The notes under the pieces: model-generated
The model's database searches: none
What the model was told of the DNA's origin: nothing
Seen by the model: only the letters and a program-made list of their open reading frames with translations
Assembly: GCF_009192775.1 (NCBI RefSeq)
Contig: NZ_VTFX01000001.1
Coordinates: 744,001 to 808,000 of the forward strand
DNA from: Arthrobacter yangruifuii
GTDB lineage: Bacteria; Actinomycetota; Actinomycetes; Actinomycetales; Micrococcaceae
Reading direction: 5' to 3'
Length of the DNA stretch: 64,000 nucleotides
Position numbers and translations under genes: made by a program
Shown: piece after piece, positions 17,554 to 25,362 of the stretch
Layout of the letters: the number at the start of each line of letters is the position of its first letter
Numbering within the stretch: position 1 is the stretch's first letter

Positions 17554-17592
17554 AAAAGACCCGTTCCGGAATCTCCGGAACGGGTCTTTTCA
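17554..17592. terminator. Bidirectional terminator after ccsB
   Basis: AAAAGACCCGTTCCGGA, a three-base loop, then TCCGGAACGGGTCTTTT: a perfect stem of about 17 bp, A/T-flanked on both sides. It can stop ccsB transcription and the opposing PLDc_N gene. Bases 17593-17686 hold nothing else recognisable. Confidence 0.88.
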
Positions 17593-17686
17593 TGTGCTGG
17601 CCAGGTCATGCGCTGGTGGGGCTGCGGAACGCGGGTTCGGCGGGAGCGGAGACGCCGCCGGGGATCAGGTTCCCGGCCCGGCAGTG

Positions 17687-18067
17687 CTAAGCGCCGGGCT
17701 TGTCGTCGTCGTTCTGGGTGCCGCGGCTTTCCTTCGCCCGCAGCTCGGCCTCACGTGCCCGCAGTTCGGCTTCCTTCTGTTCCTGGCGGCGCCGGATCTC
17801 CAGGTTGCGCAGGAACTCGGGATCGTCGTCCGGTGCGGAGGGCCGCCGCGGCTCACGCGGGCCGGAACCTCCGGAGGACCCACCGGAAGGCCTGCCGAAC
17901 AGGAACCAGAGGAGCGCGCCCAGGACCGGAATCAGGATGATGGTGAACAGCCAGGACACCTTGGAGATGCTGCGCACCTCGTTGGCTCGGGACATGATGC
18001 AGTCAATGACGGCGTAAATGATCACGGCAGCGACGATGATGACGCCGAACAAGACAAGACGGGGCAT
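17687..18067 (-). CDS. PLDc_N-domain small membrane protein
   Basis: A 126-residue protein. Two hydrophobic helices (VLFGVIIVAAVIIYAVIDCI and SWLFTIILIPVLGALLWFLF) with the intervening SISKV segment match the phospholipase D N-terminal (PLDc_N) family. Members are short membrane proteins without any phospholipase domain. The rest is a Gly/Ser/Pro linker and then a charged Glu/Arg/Ala coiled-coil-like tail (residues 95-118, repeated AELRA). The function is unknown. The TACAAT box six bases before the ATG at 18067 supports this start and argues against a much longer open frame that spans menA antisense. Confidence 0.85.
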   Translation of the reverse strand: MPRLVLFGVIIVAAVIIYAVIDCIMSRANEVRSISKVSWLFTIILIPVLGALLWFLFGRPSGGSSGGSGPREPRRPSAPDDDPEFLRNLEIRRRQEQKEAELRAREAELRAKESRGTQNDDDKPGA

Positions 18068-18073
18068 ACGGAC

Positions 18074-18079
18074 ATTGTA
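18074..18079 (-). promoter_or_regulatory. Leaderless -10 box for the PLDc_N gene
   Basis: On the minus strand TACAAT is followed by six bases and the ATG at 18067; a near-consensus -10. Confidence 0.6.
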
Positions 18080-18139
18080 GTGGAGGCCGTCGTCGGCGGC
18101 GCCCAGGGAAGCGAAGGAACGGTCAGGGCGCCGAGCGCC

Positions 18140-18145
18140 TAGAAT
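18140..18145 (+). promoter_or_regulatory. Leaderless -10 box for the DUF4229 gene
   Basis: TAGAAT is followed by six bases and the GTG at 18152. Confidence 0.6.
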
Positions 18146-18151
18146 GAAGGC

Positions 18152-18457
18152 GTGGCTTTCTGGAAATTTACTGCACTCCGCCTGGGTTTGGTGGCCGTCT
18201 TCTTCGTGCTCTGCATGCTGCTGCAGCTGGGAGTCCTGCTCTCGGCGCTGGCCGCCGCAGTTCTGGCGTGGTGCGTGACCTATCTCTTTGCCCGGGATAT
18301 GCGGGACGAAGCCGCCCGCACCGTCCAGCGCCGCTTCACCGAGGAACGCGCGCCGAAGCGCGGCCGCGGCGAACTGGATGACTCCAGGGCCGAGGACACC
18401 CTGGTGGCCGAAAACCCGGACGTCCGGATCGACAATGACCGCCGCCGCGAGGCTTAG
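18152..18457 (+). CDS. DUF4229-family membrane protein
   Basis: A 101-residue protein with two closely spaced hydrophobic helices (residues 8-48: LGLVAVFFVLCMLLQLGVLL and a following Ala-rich helix). A basic and then acidic cytoplasmic tail follows. This is the layout of DUF4229, an actinobacterial family found beside menaquinone genes. The GTG start is set by the -10 box six bases upstream. It converges with menA, whose stop lies 14 bases beyond. No function has been assigned to the family. Confidence 0.85.
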   Translation: MAFWKFTALRLGLVAVFFVLCMLLQLGVLLSALAAAVLAWCVTYLFARDMRDEAARTVQRRFTEERAPKRGRGELDDSRAEDTLVAENPDVRIDNDRRREA

Positions 18458-18471
18458 CCTGCCCGTGGAAC

Positions 18472-19356
18472 CTAGGCCAGCAGGCGCGTCAGCACCAATC
18501 CGGCGGCGTACAGCACGCTGAAACCGAGGTTGATCAGGCCGGTGTGTTTCAGGACCGGGATCAGTGCGGGGCCGTTCTTGCCGGTGAGCATCAGGCCGCA
18601 GGGCAGGATGCACGCCGGAATCAGCAGCAGCACCAGCAGGATCCACGGGTAGCTGCCCGCAATGAAGAGCGGCAGCAGCACCGCCAGCGCCAGCATCATC
18701 ACGTAGCTGATCCGCGCGGGGCCATCGCCCAGGCGTACCGCCAGCGTGCGCTTGCCGGACTCGCGGTCCGTGGGGATGTCCCGGACATTGTTGGCCATGA
18801 GCAGGGCCATGGCGATCAGCCCGGTACCCACCGCGCCCAGCACAGATGCCGTGTTGATTTCCAGCGCCTGCGTGTAGGTGGTGCCCAGGGTGGCGACCAG
18901 GCCGAAGAAGATGAACACGAACACCTCGCCGAGGCCGCGGTAACCGTAGGGGTTCTTGCCGCCGGTGTACCCCCACGCGGCTGCAACGCAGCCCACGCCC
19001 ACCAGGATCAGGAACGGTGTGCCGGCCAGGACAACGAGGGCCACGCCGGCGAGCATGGCCGCACCGAAGCAGCCGAATGCCGCGTACTTGACCTGTTTCG
19101 GGGAGGCCAGGCGGGCACCGGTGAGCCGCAGCGGACCCACCCGGTTGTCGTCCGTGCCGCGGATACCGTCCGAGTAGTCATTGGCGTAGTTCACGCCTAT
19201 CTGCAGCAGCACGGCAATCAGGGCGGCAAGGACGGCCCGGACGGGGCGGAAGTCCCCGAGGTCGTAGGCGGCGGCGGATCCGATGATCACCGGCGCGATT
19301 GCCGCGGGCAGCGTCCTGGGGCGGGCGCCTTGTAACCATTGGGCGGCTGTAGCCAC
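18472..19356 (-). CDS. menA: 1,4-dihydroxy-2-naphthoate polyprenyltransferase MenA
   Basis: Membrane enzyme that attaches the polyprenyl tail to 1,4-dihydroxy-2-naphthoate, giving demethylmenaquinone. The 294 residues show the UbiA fold: the first Asp-rich motif NYANDYSDGIRGTDD near residues 60-74 and the second DIPTDRESGKRTLAVRLG near 195-212. These bind the prenyl diphosphate through Mg2+. Eight to nine hydrophobic helices follow the usual spacing. It is the last gene of a minus-strand run menB-menE-menA, 47 bases after menE. Menaquinol is the donor for the nitrate reductase encoded nearby. Confidence 0.95.
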   Translation of the reverse strand: MATAAQWLQGARPRTLPAAIAPVIIGSAAAYDLGDFRPVRAVLAALIAVLLQIGVNYANDYSDGIRGTDDNRVGPLRLTGARLASPKQVKYAAFGCFGAAMLAGVALVVLAGTPFLILVGVGCVAAAWGYTGGKNPYGYRGLGEVFVFIFFGLVATLGTTYTQALEINTASVLGAVGTGLIAMALLMANNVRDIPTDRESGKRTLAVRLGDGPARISYVMMLALAVLLPLFIAGSYPWILLVLLLIPACILPCGLMLTGKNGPALIPVLKHTGLINLGFSVLYAAGLVLTRLLA

Positions 19357-19403
19357 GGTGTTGTTCCTTAGTTTTTGAGGTGAGGCGGGTGGGGTGAGGC
19401 GGG

Positions 19404-20540
19404 TCAGTGCCGCGCGGCGGCAAGCAGCCGCAGCAGGGTCATCCGGTCCGCCTTGCCGTTGGGCAGCAGGGGCAGGGCTTCAAGCAGCAGGACCACTTTC
19501 GGAACCGCGGCGGCTCCAAGGCGGGAGCGGACGGCGTCGCGGACCAGTTCCGGATCCACGCTGCCCACGACGGCGGCGCCCACGCGGGAGCCCCACTCGG
19601 CGTCGTCCAGGCCCAGGACAAACGCCTGCTCTACGCCGCCGACCGTCTCCACGGCCTCGGCGACGGCCTGCGCGGAGATCTTGATCCCGCCGCTGACAAT
19701 GACGTCGTCCAGCCGGCCCGATACGGTGACCCGGCCGGCGTCGTCCACTGTGCCGGTGTCATCCGTGCGGAACCAGCGGCGTCCGGAGTTGAACCGGAAA
19801 CGGTCCTCGGTCAGGTCCGGCCGGCCCATGTACCCGTCCGATAGGACGTCACCGGCAATCCAGAGGCGCCCCTCCCACCGGATGACGTCGACGCCGGGCA
19901 GCGGTACGCCGTCGTAAACGCACCCTCCGCATGTTTCGCTCATTCCGTAGGTGGTCACAATGTTCAGCCCGTAGCCTCGGGCCTTTTCCAGCAGGGGAGC
20001 ACCGGCCGGTGCTCCGCCGAGCAGGATGGCGTTGAACCGGCGCAGCACGCGCAGGGTTTCCGGCGCCGGATCCTGCAGCAGGCGGTGGAGCTGCGTGGGT
20101 ACCAGCGAAGTGAAGCGGTTGCGGTCCGTCATATCCTCCGCGGCGCGGGTGAATCCCTCGGCGCTGAACGGCACGGACAGGTCCATGAAGACCGGCTGCG
20201 TCCCGGCATACAGGGAGCGGACCAGGACCTGGATGCCGGCAATGTAATTGACCGGCAGGGCGGCCAGCCACTGGCCGTCCGCCTTCAGGGCCATGGCGGT
20301 GGCCATCGAGGATGCGGCCAGCGCGTCCGTGCTGAGCATGGTCTGCTTCGGGGTGCCGGTTGAACCGGAGGTGCTGACGACCAGGGCAATGTCGTCATTG
20401 GGCAGTTCACCGGTGAAGGTCTGGGCCGGATCAGTGTGCGGTGCCACCGCGGGGCCTTCCCCGGCCAGCGCGTCGGCCAGCGGGGAGAGCAGCATGCCGG
20501 CGTCGAAGCCGGGGGTAATCAGGACTGGGAGCAGTTCCAC
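19404..20540 (-). CDS. menE: o-Succinylbenzoate-CoA ligase MenE
   Basis: Acyl-CoA synthetase activating o-succinylbenzoate for ring closure by MenB. At 378 residues it is a compact actinobacterial form. The ATP loop is STSGSTGTPKQTML near residue 57. TTYGMSETCGG and TDDTGTVDDAGRVTVSGRLDD follow in order (the second is the hinge region). The catalytic lysine is in LLPNGKADR near residue 362. The start lies eight bases after the menB stop, so they are co-transcribed. Confidence 0.93.
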   Translation of the reverse strand: MELLPVLITPGFDAGMLLSPLADALAGEGPAVAPHTDPAQTFTGELPNDDIALVVSTSGSTGTPKQTMLSTDALAASSMATAMALKADGQWLAALPVNYIAGIQVLVRSLYAGTQPVFMDLSVPFSAEGFTRAAEDMTDRNRFTSLVPTQLHRLLQDPAPETLRVLRRFNAILLGGAPAGAPLLEKARGYGLNIVTTYGMSETCGGCVYDGVPLPGVDVIRWEGRLWIAGDVLSDGYMGRPDLTEDRFRFNSGRRWFRTDDTGTVDDAGRVTVSGRLDDVIVSGGIKISAQAVAEAVETVGGVEQAFVLGLDDAEWGSRVGAAVVGSVDPELVRDAVRSRLGAAAVPKVVLLLEALPLLPNGKADRMTLLRLLAAARH

Positions 20541-20548
20541 AGCGGGTC

Positions 20549-21502
20549 CTAGAAGTAGTAGGGGAACGAGGACCAGTCCGGATCGCGTTTGGCAAGGAAC
20601 GCTTCCTTGCCCTCCACCGCCTCGTCCGTCATATAGGCCAGCCGCGTCGCTTCGCCGGCGAAGACCTGCTGCCCGGCCAGGCCGTCGTCGGGCAGGTTGA
20701 AGGCGAACTTGAGCATCCGGATGGCCTGCGGCGACTGCCGGGCAATGTCCGCTGCGTATTCCAGGGCGACCTTTTCCAGGTCTTCATGGTCCACGGCTTC
20801 GTTGACCGCGCCCATGGCAACCATGTCCTCGGCGGAGTACTCCCGGGCCAGGAAGAAGATTTCGCGGGCCTTTTTCTGGCCGATCTGCCGGGCCAGCAGC
20901 GCCGAACCGTAGCCGGCGTCGAAGCTGCCCACGGTGGCGTCGGTCTGCTTGAATTTACCGTGCTGGCGCGAGGCGATGGTCAGGTCGGAAACCACGTGCA
21001 GGCTGTGCCCGCCGCCGGCGGCCCAGCCGTTGACGACGGCGATGACCACCTTGGGCATGGTGCGCATCAGCCGCTGGACTTCCAGGATGTGCAGCCGGCC
21101 GGCGCGTGCCGGATCAATGGTTTCCTTCGTTTCTCCCTCGGCGTACCGGTAGCCGTCGCGTCCGCGGATCCGCTGGTCGCCGCCGGAGCAGAAGGAATGG
21201 CCGCCGTCCTTGGGGGAGGGGCCGTTGCCGGTGAGCAGAACGGTGGCGACGTCGGGAGACATCCGGGCATGGTCCATGGCGCGGTAGAGCTCGTCCACGG
21301 TGCCCGGCCGGAAGGCATTGCGCACCTCGGGCCGGTTGAAGGCGATCCGCACCGTGGGCAGATCGCGCAGGACGGCACCGCCGGCGTCGCGCTCCACCTG
21401 CCGGTGGTAGGTCATGTCCTGCAGGTCCTCGAACCCGGAGACAAGACGCCACTGCTGCGGGTCGAAGATATCGGACACCTGTGCTGGAAGTTCTGTGCTC
21501 AC
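20549..21502 (-). CDS. menB: 1,4-dihydroxy-2-naphthoyl-CoA synthase MenB
   Basis: Crotonase-fold enzyme that cyclises o-succinylbenzoyl-CoA. The 317-residue chain has the oxyanion-hole segments FCSGGDQRIRGRDGY and NGWAAGGGHSLHVVSDLTIA, and the catalytic aspartate region VGSFDAGYGSALLARQIG. All are characteristic of MenB rather than general enoyl-CoA hydratases. The start is GTG 21502, with TAAACT six bases upstream, so its mRNA is probably leaderless. It leads the men operon and diverges from narG across a 140-base gap. Confidence 0.95.
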   Translation of the reverse strand: MSTELPAQVSDIFDPQQWRLVSGFEDLQDMTYHRQVERDAGGAVLRDLPTVRIAFNRPEVRNAFRPGTVDELYRAMDHARMSPDVATVLLTGNGPSPKDGGHSFCSGGDQRIRGRDGYRYAEGETKETIDPARAGRLHILEVQRLMRTMPKVVIAVVNGWAAGGGHSLHVVSDLTIASRQHGKFKQTDATVGSFDAGYGSALLARQIGQKKAREIFFLAREYSAEDMVAMGAVNEAVDHEDLEKVALEYAADIARQSPQAIRMLKFAFNLPDDGLAGQQVFAGEATRLAYMTDEAVEGKEAFLAKRDPDWSSFPYYF

Positions 21503-21508
21503 AAACCG

Positions 21509-21514
21509 AGTTTA
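21509..21514 (-). promoter_or_regulatory. Leaderless -10 box for the menB operon
   Basis: On the minus strand TAAACT is followed by six bases and the GTG at 21502. The remaining bases to narG (21515-21642) show no clear narG promoter; CACGCT seven bases before the narG ATG is a weak candidate. Confidence 0.5.
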
Positions 21515-21642
21515 TCGCCCGGCGCGGTTCCTGCCGGACAGCAGCTCCCCCCGGACGCCAATCCGAACGGACCGGAACCTTTCGGCGCGGAAAACGGGCC
21601 GCCCCCTGTCTCTGCTCGATGCTGCGTCGCACGCTTGTATCT

Positions 21643-24600
21643 ATGGCAGACTCCGTCGCAGGGATTGACGGTCCCGCATCAGTTGCAATGCTCAAGCTTG
21701 GCCGGTTCTTCACCCGATGGGATGAGACCGATGACGGCCGGGCGGTTTTCCGCGAAGGGGGACGGGAAGGCGATGCCTTCTACCGGAACCGCTGGAGCCA
21801 CGACAAGGTGGTGCGGTCCACCCACGGGGTGAACTGCACCGGCTCCTGCTCGTGGAAGGTGTACGTCAAGGACGGCATCATCACGTGGGAAGCGCAGGAG
21901 ACCGACTATCCCAGCGTGGGCCCGGACCGGCCCGAATACGAGCCCCGCGGCTGTCCGCGCGGCGCGGCCTTCTCCTGGTACACCTATTCGCCCACCCGGG
22001 TCCGGTTCCCGTACATCCGCGGAGTGCTGCTGGAAATGTACCGGGAGGCGAGGCTCCGCACCGGGGATCCGGTGCTGGCCTGGGAAGAGATAGTGAATGA
22101 CCCGCAGCGGCGCCGCACCTACCAGCAGGCCCGCGGCAAGGGCGGGCTGGTGCGGTCCAGCTGGTCCGAGGCCCTGGAGATGACCGCCGCTGCGCACATC
22201 GCCACCGTCAAGAACTACGGCCCCGACCGCTGCACCGGGTTCTCACCCATCCCCGCGATGTCCATGGTGTCCCACGCTGCCGGTGCCCGGTTCATCAACC
22301 TCATCGGCGGGGTAATGAACAGTTTCTACGACTGGTACGCGGACCTCCCGGTGGCCAGCCCCCAGGTCTTCGGCGACCAGACCGATGTTCCCGAATCCGG
22401 CGACTGGTGGGACGCGACCTATCTGATGATGTGGGGATCGAATATCCCGGTCACCCGCACCCCGGATGCGCACTGGATGGTGGAGGGACGCTACCGCGGC
22501 ACCAAGGTGGTTTCCGTCAGCCCCGATTATGCGGACAACACCAAGTTCGCCGATGAGTGGCTGCCCGCCGCCGCGGGGTCCGACGCCGCGCTGGCCATGG
22601 CCATGGGGCACGTGATCCTGAAGGAGAACTTCGTGGACCGGCGGGTGCCGTTCTTCGAAAACTACGTGCTGCAGTACACGGATCTGCCGTTTCTGGTCAC
22701 GTTGGAACAACGCGGCGACGGAGCGGTGGTGCCGGGCAAGTTCCTCACTGCCGCGGATCTGGGCCGCCGCGAAGCCCGCGCCTCCGACGCGAACTTCAAG
22801 ACGGTGCTGCTGGACCGCGACGCCGGCACCCCGGTGGTGCCCAACGGTTCCGTGGGCTTCCGCTACAACGAGGAAGACGCCGGCAAATGGAACCTGGATC
22901 TCCAGGGCGTGGTGCCGGCACTGTCCATCGCCGACGCAGCCTCCGTAACGCAGGGCACCAGCCGGGTGGACCTGCCCGCGTTTACGGATGCCTCCGGCGT
23001 CGGATCGGTGGTGACCCGGGGGGTTCCGGTGACCACGGTTGCCGGCCGGATGGTCACTACGGTGTTCGACCTGATGCTCGCCCAGTACGGGGTGGGCCGT
23101 GCCGGACTCCCGGGGGAGTGGGCGGCCGGGTTTGACGACGCCGAGACTCCGTACACTCCGGCCTGGCAGGCGTCCATCACCAACGTGGGTGCGGAAGCCG
23201 TGATCCGCACCGCCCGGGATTTTGCCGCCAACGCGGAGAAGTCCAACGGCCGGTCCATGATCATCCTGGGCGCCGGCATCTGCCAGTGGTACCACGGCGA
23301 TGTGACGTACCGGGCGATCCTGGCGATGCTGATGCTCTGCGGCTGCCAGGGCCGCAACGGCGGCGGCTGGGCGCACTATGTGGGGCAGGAGAAGTGCCGG
23401 CCCATCACCGGGTGGGCCGCCATGGCTTCCGCGGGGGACTGGAACCGGCCGCCCCGGTTCATGATCGGCACGGCGTTCTGGTACATGCATACGGACCAGT
23501 TCCGTTCGGACGGCTATTCCTCGGATGCCATGCAGTCCCCGCTGGCCACCGGGCACCTGCGCGGCATGCACACCGCCGACGTCATTGCCAAGTCCACCCG
23601 GATGGGCTGGATGCCGTTCTTTCCGCAGTTCGACGCCCGCAACTCGCTGGACGTAGCCGACGACGCCGCTGCCGCCGTCGCGCGCGGCGAAGCGGACACC
23701 GAGGCGGCCTGGGTCGCGAGTCAGCTGAAGGAGGAGAAACTGCGCTTTGCCGTGGAGGATGTGGACGCCCCGGAAAACTGGCCGCGGACCCTGATCCTGT
23801 GGCGCTCGAACCTCCTGGGCTCCTCGGCCAAGGGGGAGGAGTACTTCCAGAAGCACCTGCTCGGCACCCTGAACAACGTGATGGGCAAGGACCATGCCGA
23901 AGCCCGGCCCAAGGACGTGGTGTGGCGCCAGGACGCACCGCAGGGAAAGCTGGACCTGCTGGTCTCCGCGGACTTCCGGATGACCAGTTCCACACTGCTG
24001 TCCGACGTCGTGTTCCCTGCGGCCACCTGGTATGAGAAGTACGACCTGTCCTCCACCGATATGCACCCGTATGTCCACGCCTTTACACCGGCCATCGCCC
24101 CGCCGTGGGAAGCGAAAACGGACTATGACCTGTTCCGGCTGCTGTCCGAGGAGTTTTCCCGGCAGGCGGTGAAGCATCTGGGCGTGCGGAAGGACATGGT
24201 GGCCACCGCGCTGACACACGACACTCCCGGTGAGATCGCCCAGCCGGGCGGACATGCACCGGATTGGAAGGGCACGGATATCCCTGCAGTGCCGGGCAAG
24301 AACCTGCCCTCACTCGCGGTGGTGGAACGGGACTACACCGCCATCGGGGAGAAATTCACCGCCGTCGGGCCGCTCGCGGACAAACTCGGCTTCACCACCA
24401 AGAACGTCAAATACGATGTTTCCCGGCCGCTGGCCCAACTGGCCCGCAAGCACGGAGTCTTCGACAGCGGAGCGGCGGCGGGCCGTCCCGCGGTGGACAC
24501 GGACGCCCGGATGGCCGAAGCCATCCTGCTGCTCTCCGGCACCACTAACGGGGAACTGGCCGTCCAGGGCTTCAAGACCCTGGAGAAACGGACGGGGATC

Positions 24601-25362
24601 CCGCTGGCCGACCTGGCGGAAGGGGCGGAGGACCGGCAGATCACCTTCCGCGACACCCAGGACCGGCCAACGCCGGTCATCACATCGCCGGAATGGTCCG
24701 GGTCTGAAACCGGCGGCCGGCGGTATGCGCCGTTCACCATCAATATTGAACGGCTCAAACCCTTCCACACCCTCACCGGACGGATGCACTTCTTCCTGGA
24801 CCACGACTGGATCCTGGACATGGGCGAGGCCCTGCCCATCTACCGGCCGCCGCTGGACATGCGCCGCCTGTTCGGCGAACCGCAGCTGGGTACCCGCGGC
24901 GAGCTCTCCGTCGCCGTGCGGTACCTGACCCCGCACAACAAGTGGTCCATCCACTCCGAGTACCAGGACAACCTGCTGATGCTCTCGCTTTCCCGCGGCG
25001 GCACCTCGGTGTGGATGAGCGAGCAGGACGCTTCCCTCATCGAGGTCTCCGACAATGACTGGGTGGAATGCGTGAACACCAACGGTGTCCTGGTGGGCCG
25101 GGCCATCGTGAGCAGCCGGATGCCGGCCGGTGTCCTGTACGTCTACCACGCACAGGAACGCATCATCGACGTCCCCAAGTCTGAGGCCACCGGCCGGCGC
25201 GGCGGCATCCACAACTCGGTGACCCGGATCCTGGTCAAACCCACCCACATGATCGGCGGCTACGCGCAGCTGTCCTGGGCCTTCAACTATCTGGGCCCCA
25301 CGGGCAACCAGCGCGACATTGTTTCCACAGTCCGAAAGCGTTCCCAGGAGGTGGCGTACTGA
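21643..25362 (+). CDS. narG: Respiratory nitrate reductase alpha subunit NarG
   Basis: Mo-bis-MGD catalytic subunit reducing nitrate to nitrite on the cytoplasmic face. The 1239 residues match the family. The FS0 [4Fe-4S] ligands follow the His-x3-Cys-x3-Cys-x34-Cys pattern of NarG, from THGVNCTGSCSW to PRGCPRG near residues 60-105. The Mo-ligating Asp lies in YDWYADLPVASPQ near residue 234. The open frame extends 54 codons further, but that segment overlaps menB antisense and is unlike the family, so ATG 21643 is preferred. It leads narGHJI-narK, each gene overlapping or close to the next. Molybdopterin genes are not in the window. Confidence 0.96.
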   Translation: MADSVAGIDGPASVAMLKLGRFFTRWDETDDGRAVFREGGREGDAFYRNRWSHDKVVRSTHGVNCTGSCSWKVYVKDGIITWEAQETDYPSVGPDRPEYEPRGCPRGAAFSWYTYSPTRVRFPYIRGVLLEMYREARLRTGDPVLAWEEIVNDPQRRRTYQQARGKGGLVRSSWSEALEMTAAAHIATVKNYGPDRCTGFSPIPAMSMVSHAAGARFINLIGGVMNSFYDWYADLPVASPQVFGDQTDVPESGDWWDATYLMMWGSNIPVTRTPDAHWMVEGRYRGTKVVSVSPDYADNTKFADEWLPAAAGSDAALAMAMGHVILKENFVDRRVPFFENYVLQYTDLPFLVTLEQRGDGAVVPGKFLTAADLGRREARASDANFKTVLLDRDAGTPVVPNGSVGFRYNEEDAGKWNLDLQGVVPALSIADAASVTQGTSRVDLPAFTDASGVGSVVTRGVPVTTVAGRMVTTVFDLMLAQYGVGRAGLPGEWAAGFDDAETPYTPAWQASITNVGAEAVIRTARDFAANAEKSNGRSMIILGAGICQWYHGDVTYRAILAMLMLCGCQGRNGGGWAHYVGQEKCRPITGWAAMASAGDWNRPPRFMIGTAFWYMHTDQFRSDGYSSDAMQSPLATGHLRGMHTADVIAKSTRMGWMPFFPQFDARNSLDVADDAAAAVARGEADTEAAWVASQLKEEKLRFAVEDVDAPENWPRTLILWRSNLLGSSAKGEEYFQKHLLGTLNNVMGKDHAEARPKDVVWRQDAPQGKLDLLVSADFRMTSSTLLSDVVFPAATWYEKYDLSSTDMHPYVHAFTPAIAPPWEAKTDYDLFRLLSEEFSRQAVKHLGVRKDMVATALTHDTPGEIAQPGGHAPDWKGTDIPAVPGKNLPSLAVVERDYTAIGEKFTAVGPLADKLGFTTKNVKYDVSRPLAQLARKHGVFDSGAAAGRPAVDTDARMAEAILLLSGTTNGELAVQGFKTLEKRTGIPLADLAEGAEDRQITFRDTQDRPTPVITSPEWSGSETGGRRYAPFTINIERLKPFHTLTGRMHFFLDHDWILDMGEALPIYRPPLDMRRLFGEPQLGTRGELSVAVRYLTPHNKWSIHSEYQDNLLMLSLSRGGTSVWMSEQDASLIEVSDNDWVECVNTNGVLVGRAIVSSRMPAGVLYVYHAQERIIDVPKSEATGRRGGIHNSVTRILVKPTHMIGGYAQLSWAFNYLGPTGNQRDIVSTVRKRSQEVAY

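Noticed and set aside
17687-18976. 429-codon minus-strand frame ending in the PLDc_N protein
   Set aside because: Its first 300 codons run through the menA and DUF4229 region in a different frame and have no family match. The TACAAT box and family match place the start at 18067.
21495-21507. TGTGCTCACA as a Rex operator between menB and narG
   Set aside because: It is shorter than the known actinobacterial Rex site and lies across the menB start codon; the similarity is not enough.
22243-24255. 670-codon minus-strand open frame
   Set aside because: Antisense to narG, which has intact cofactor ligands.
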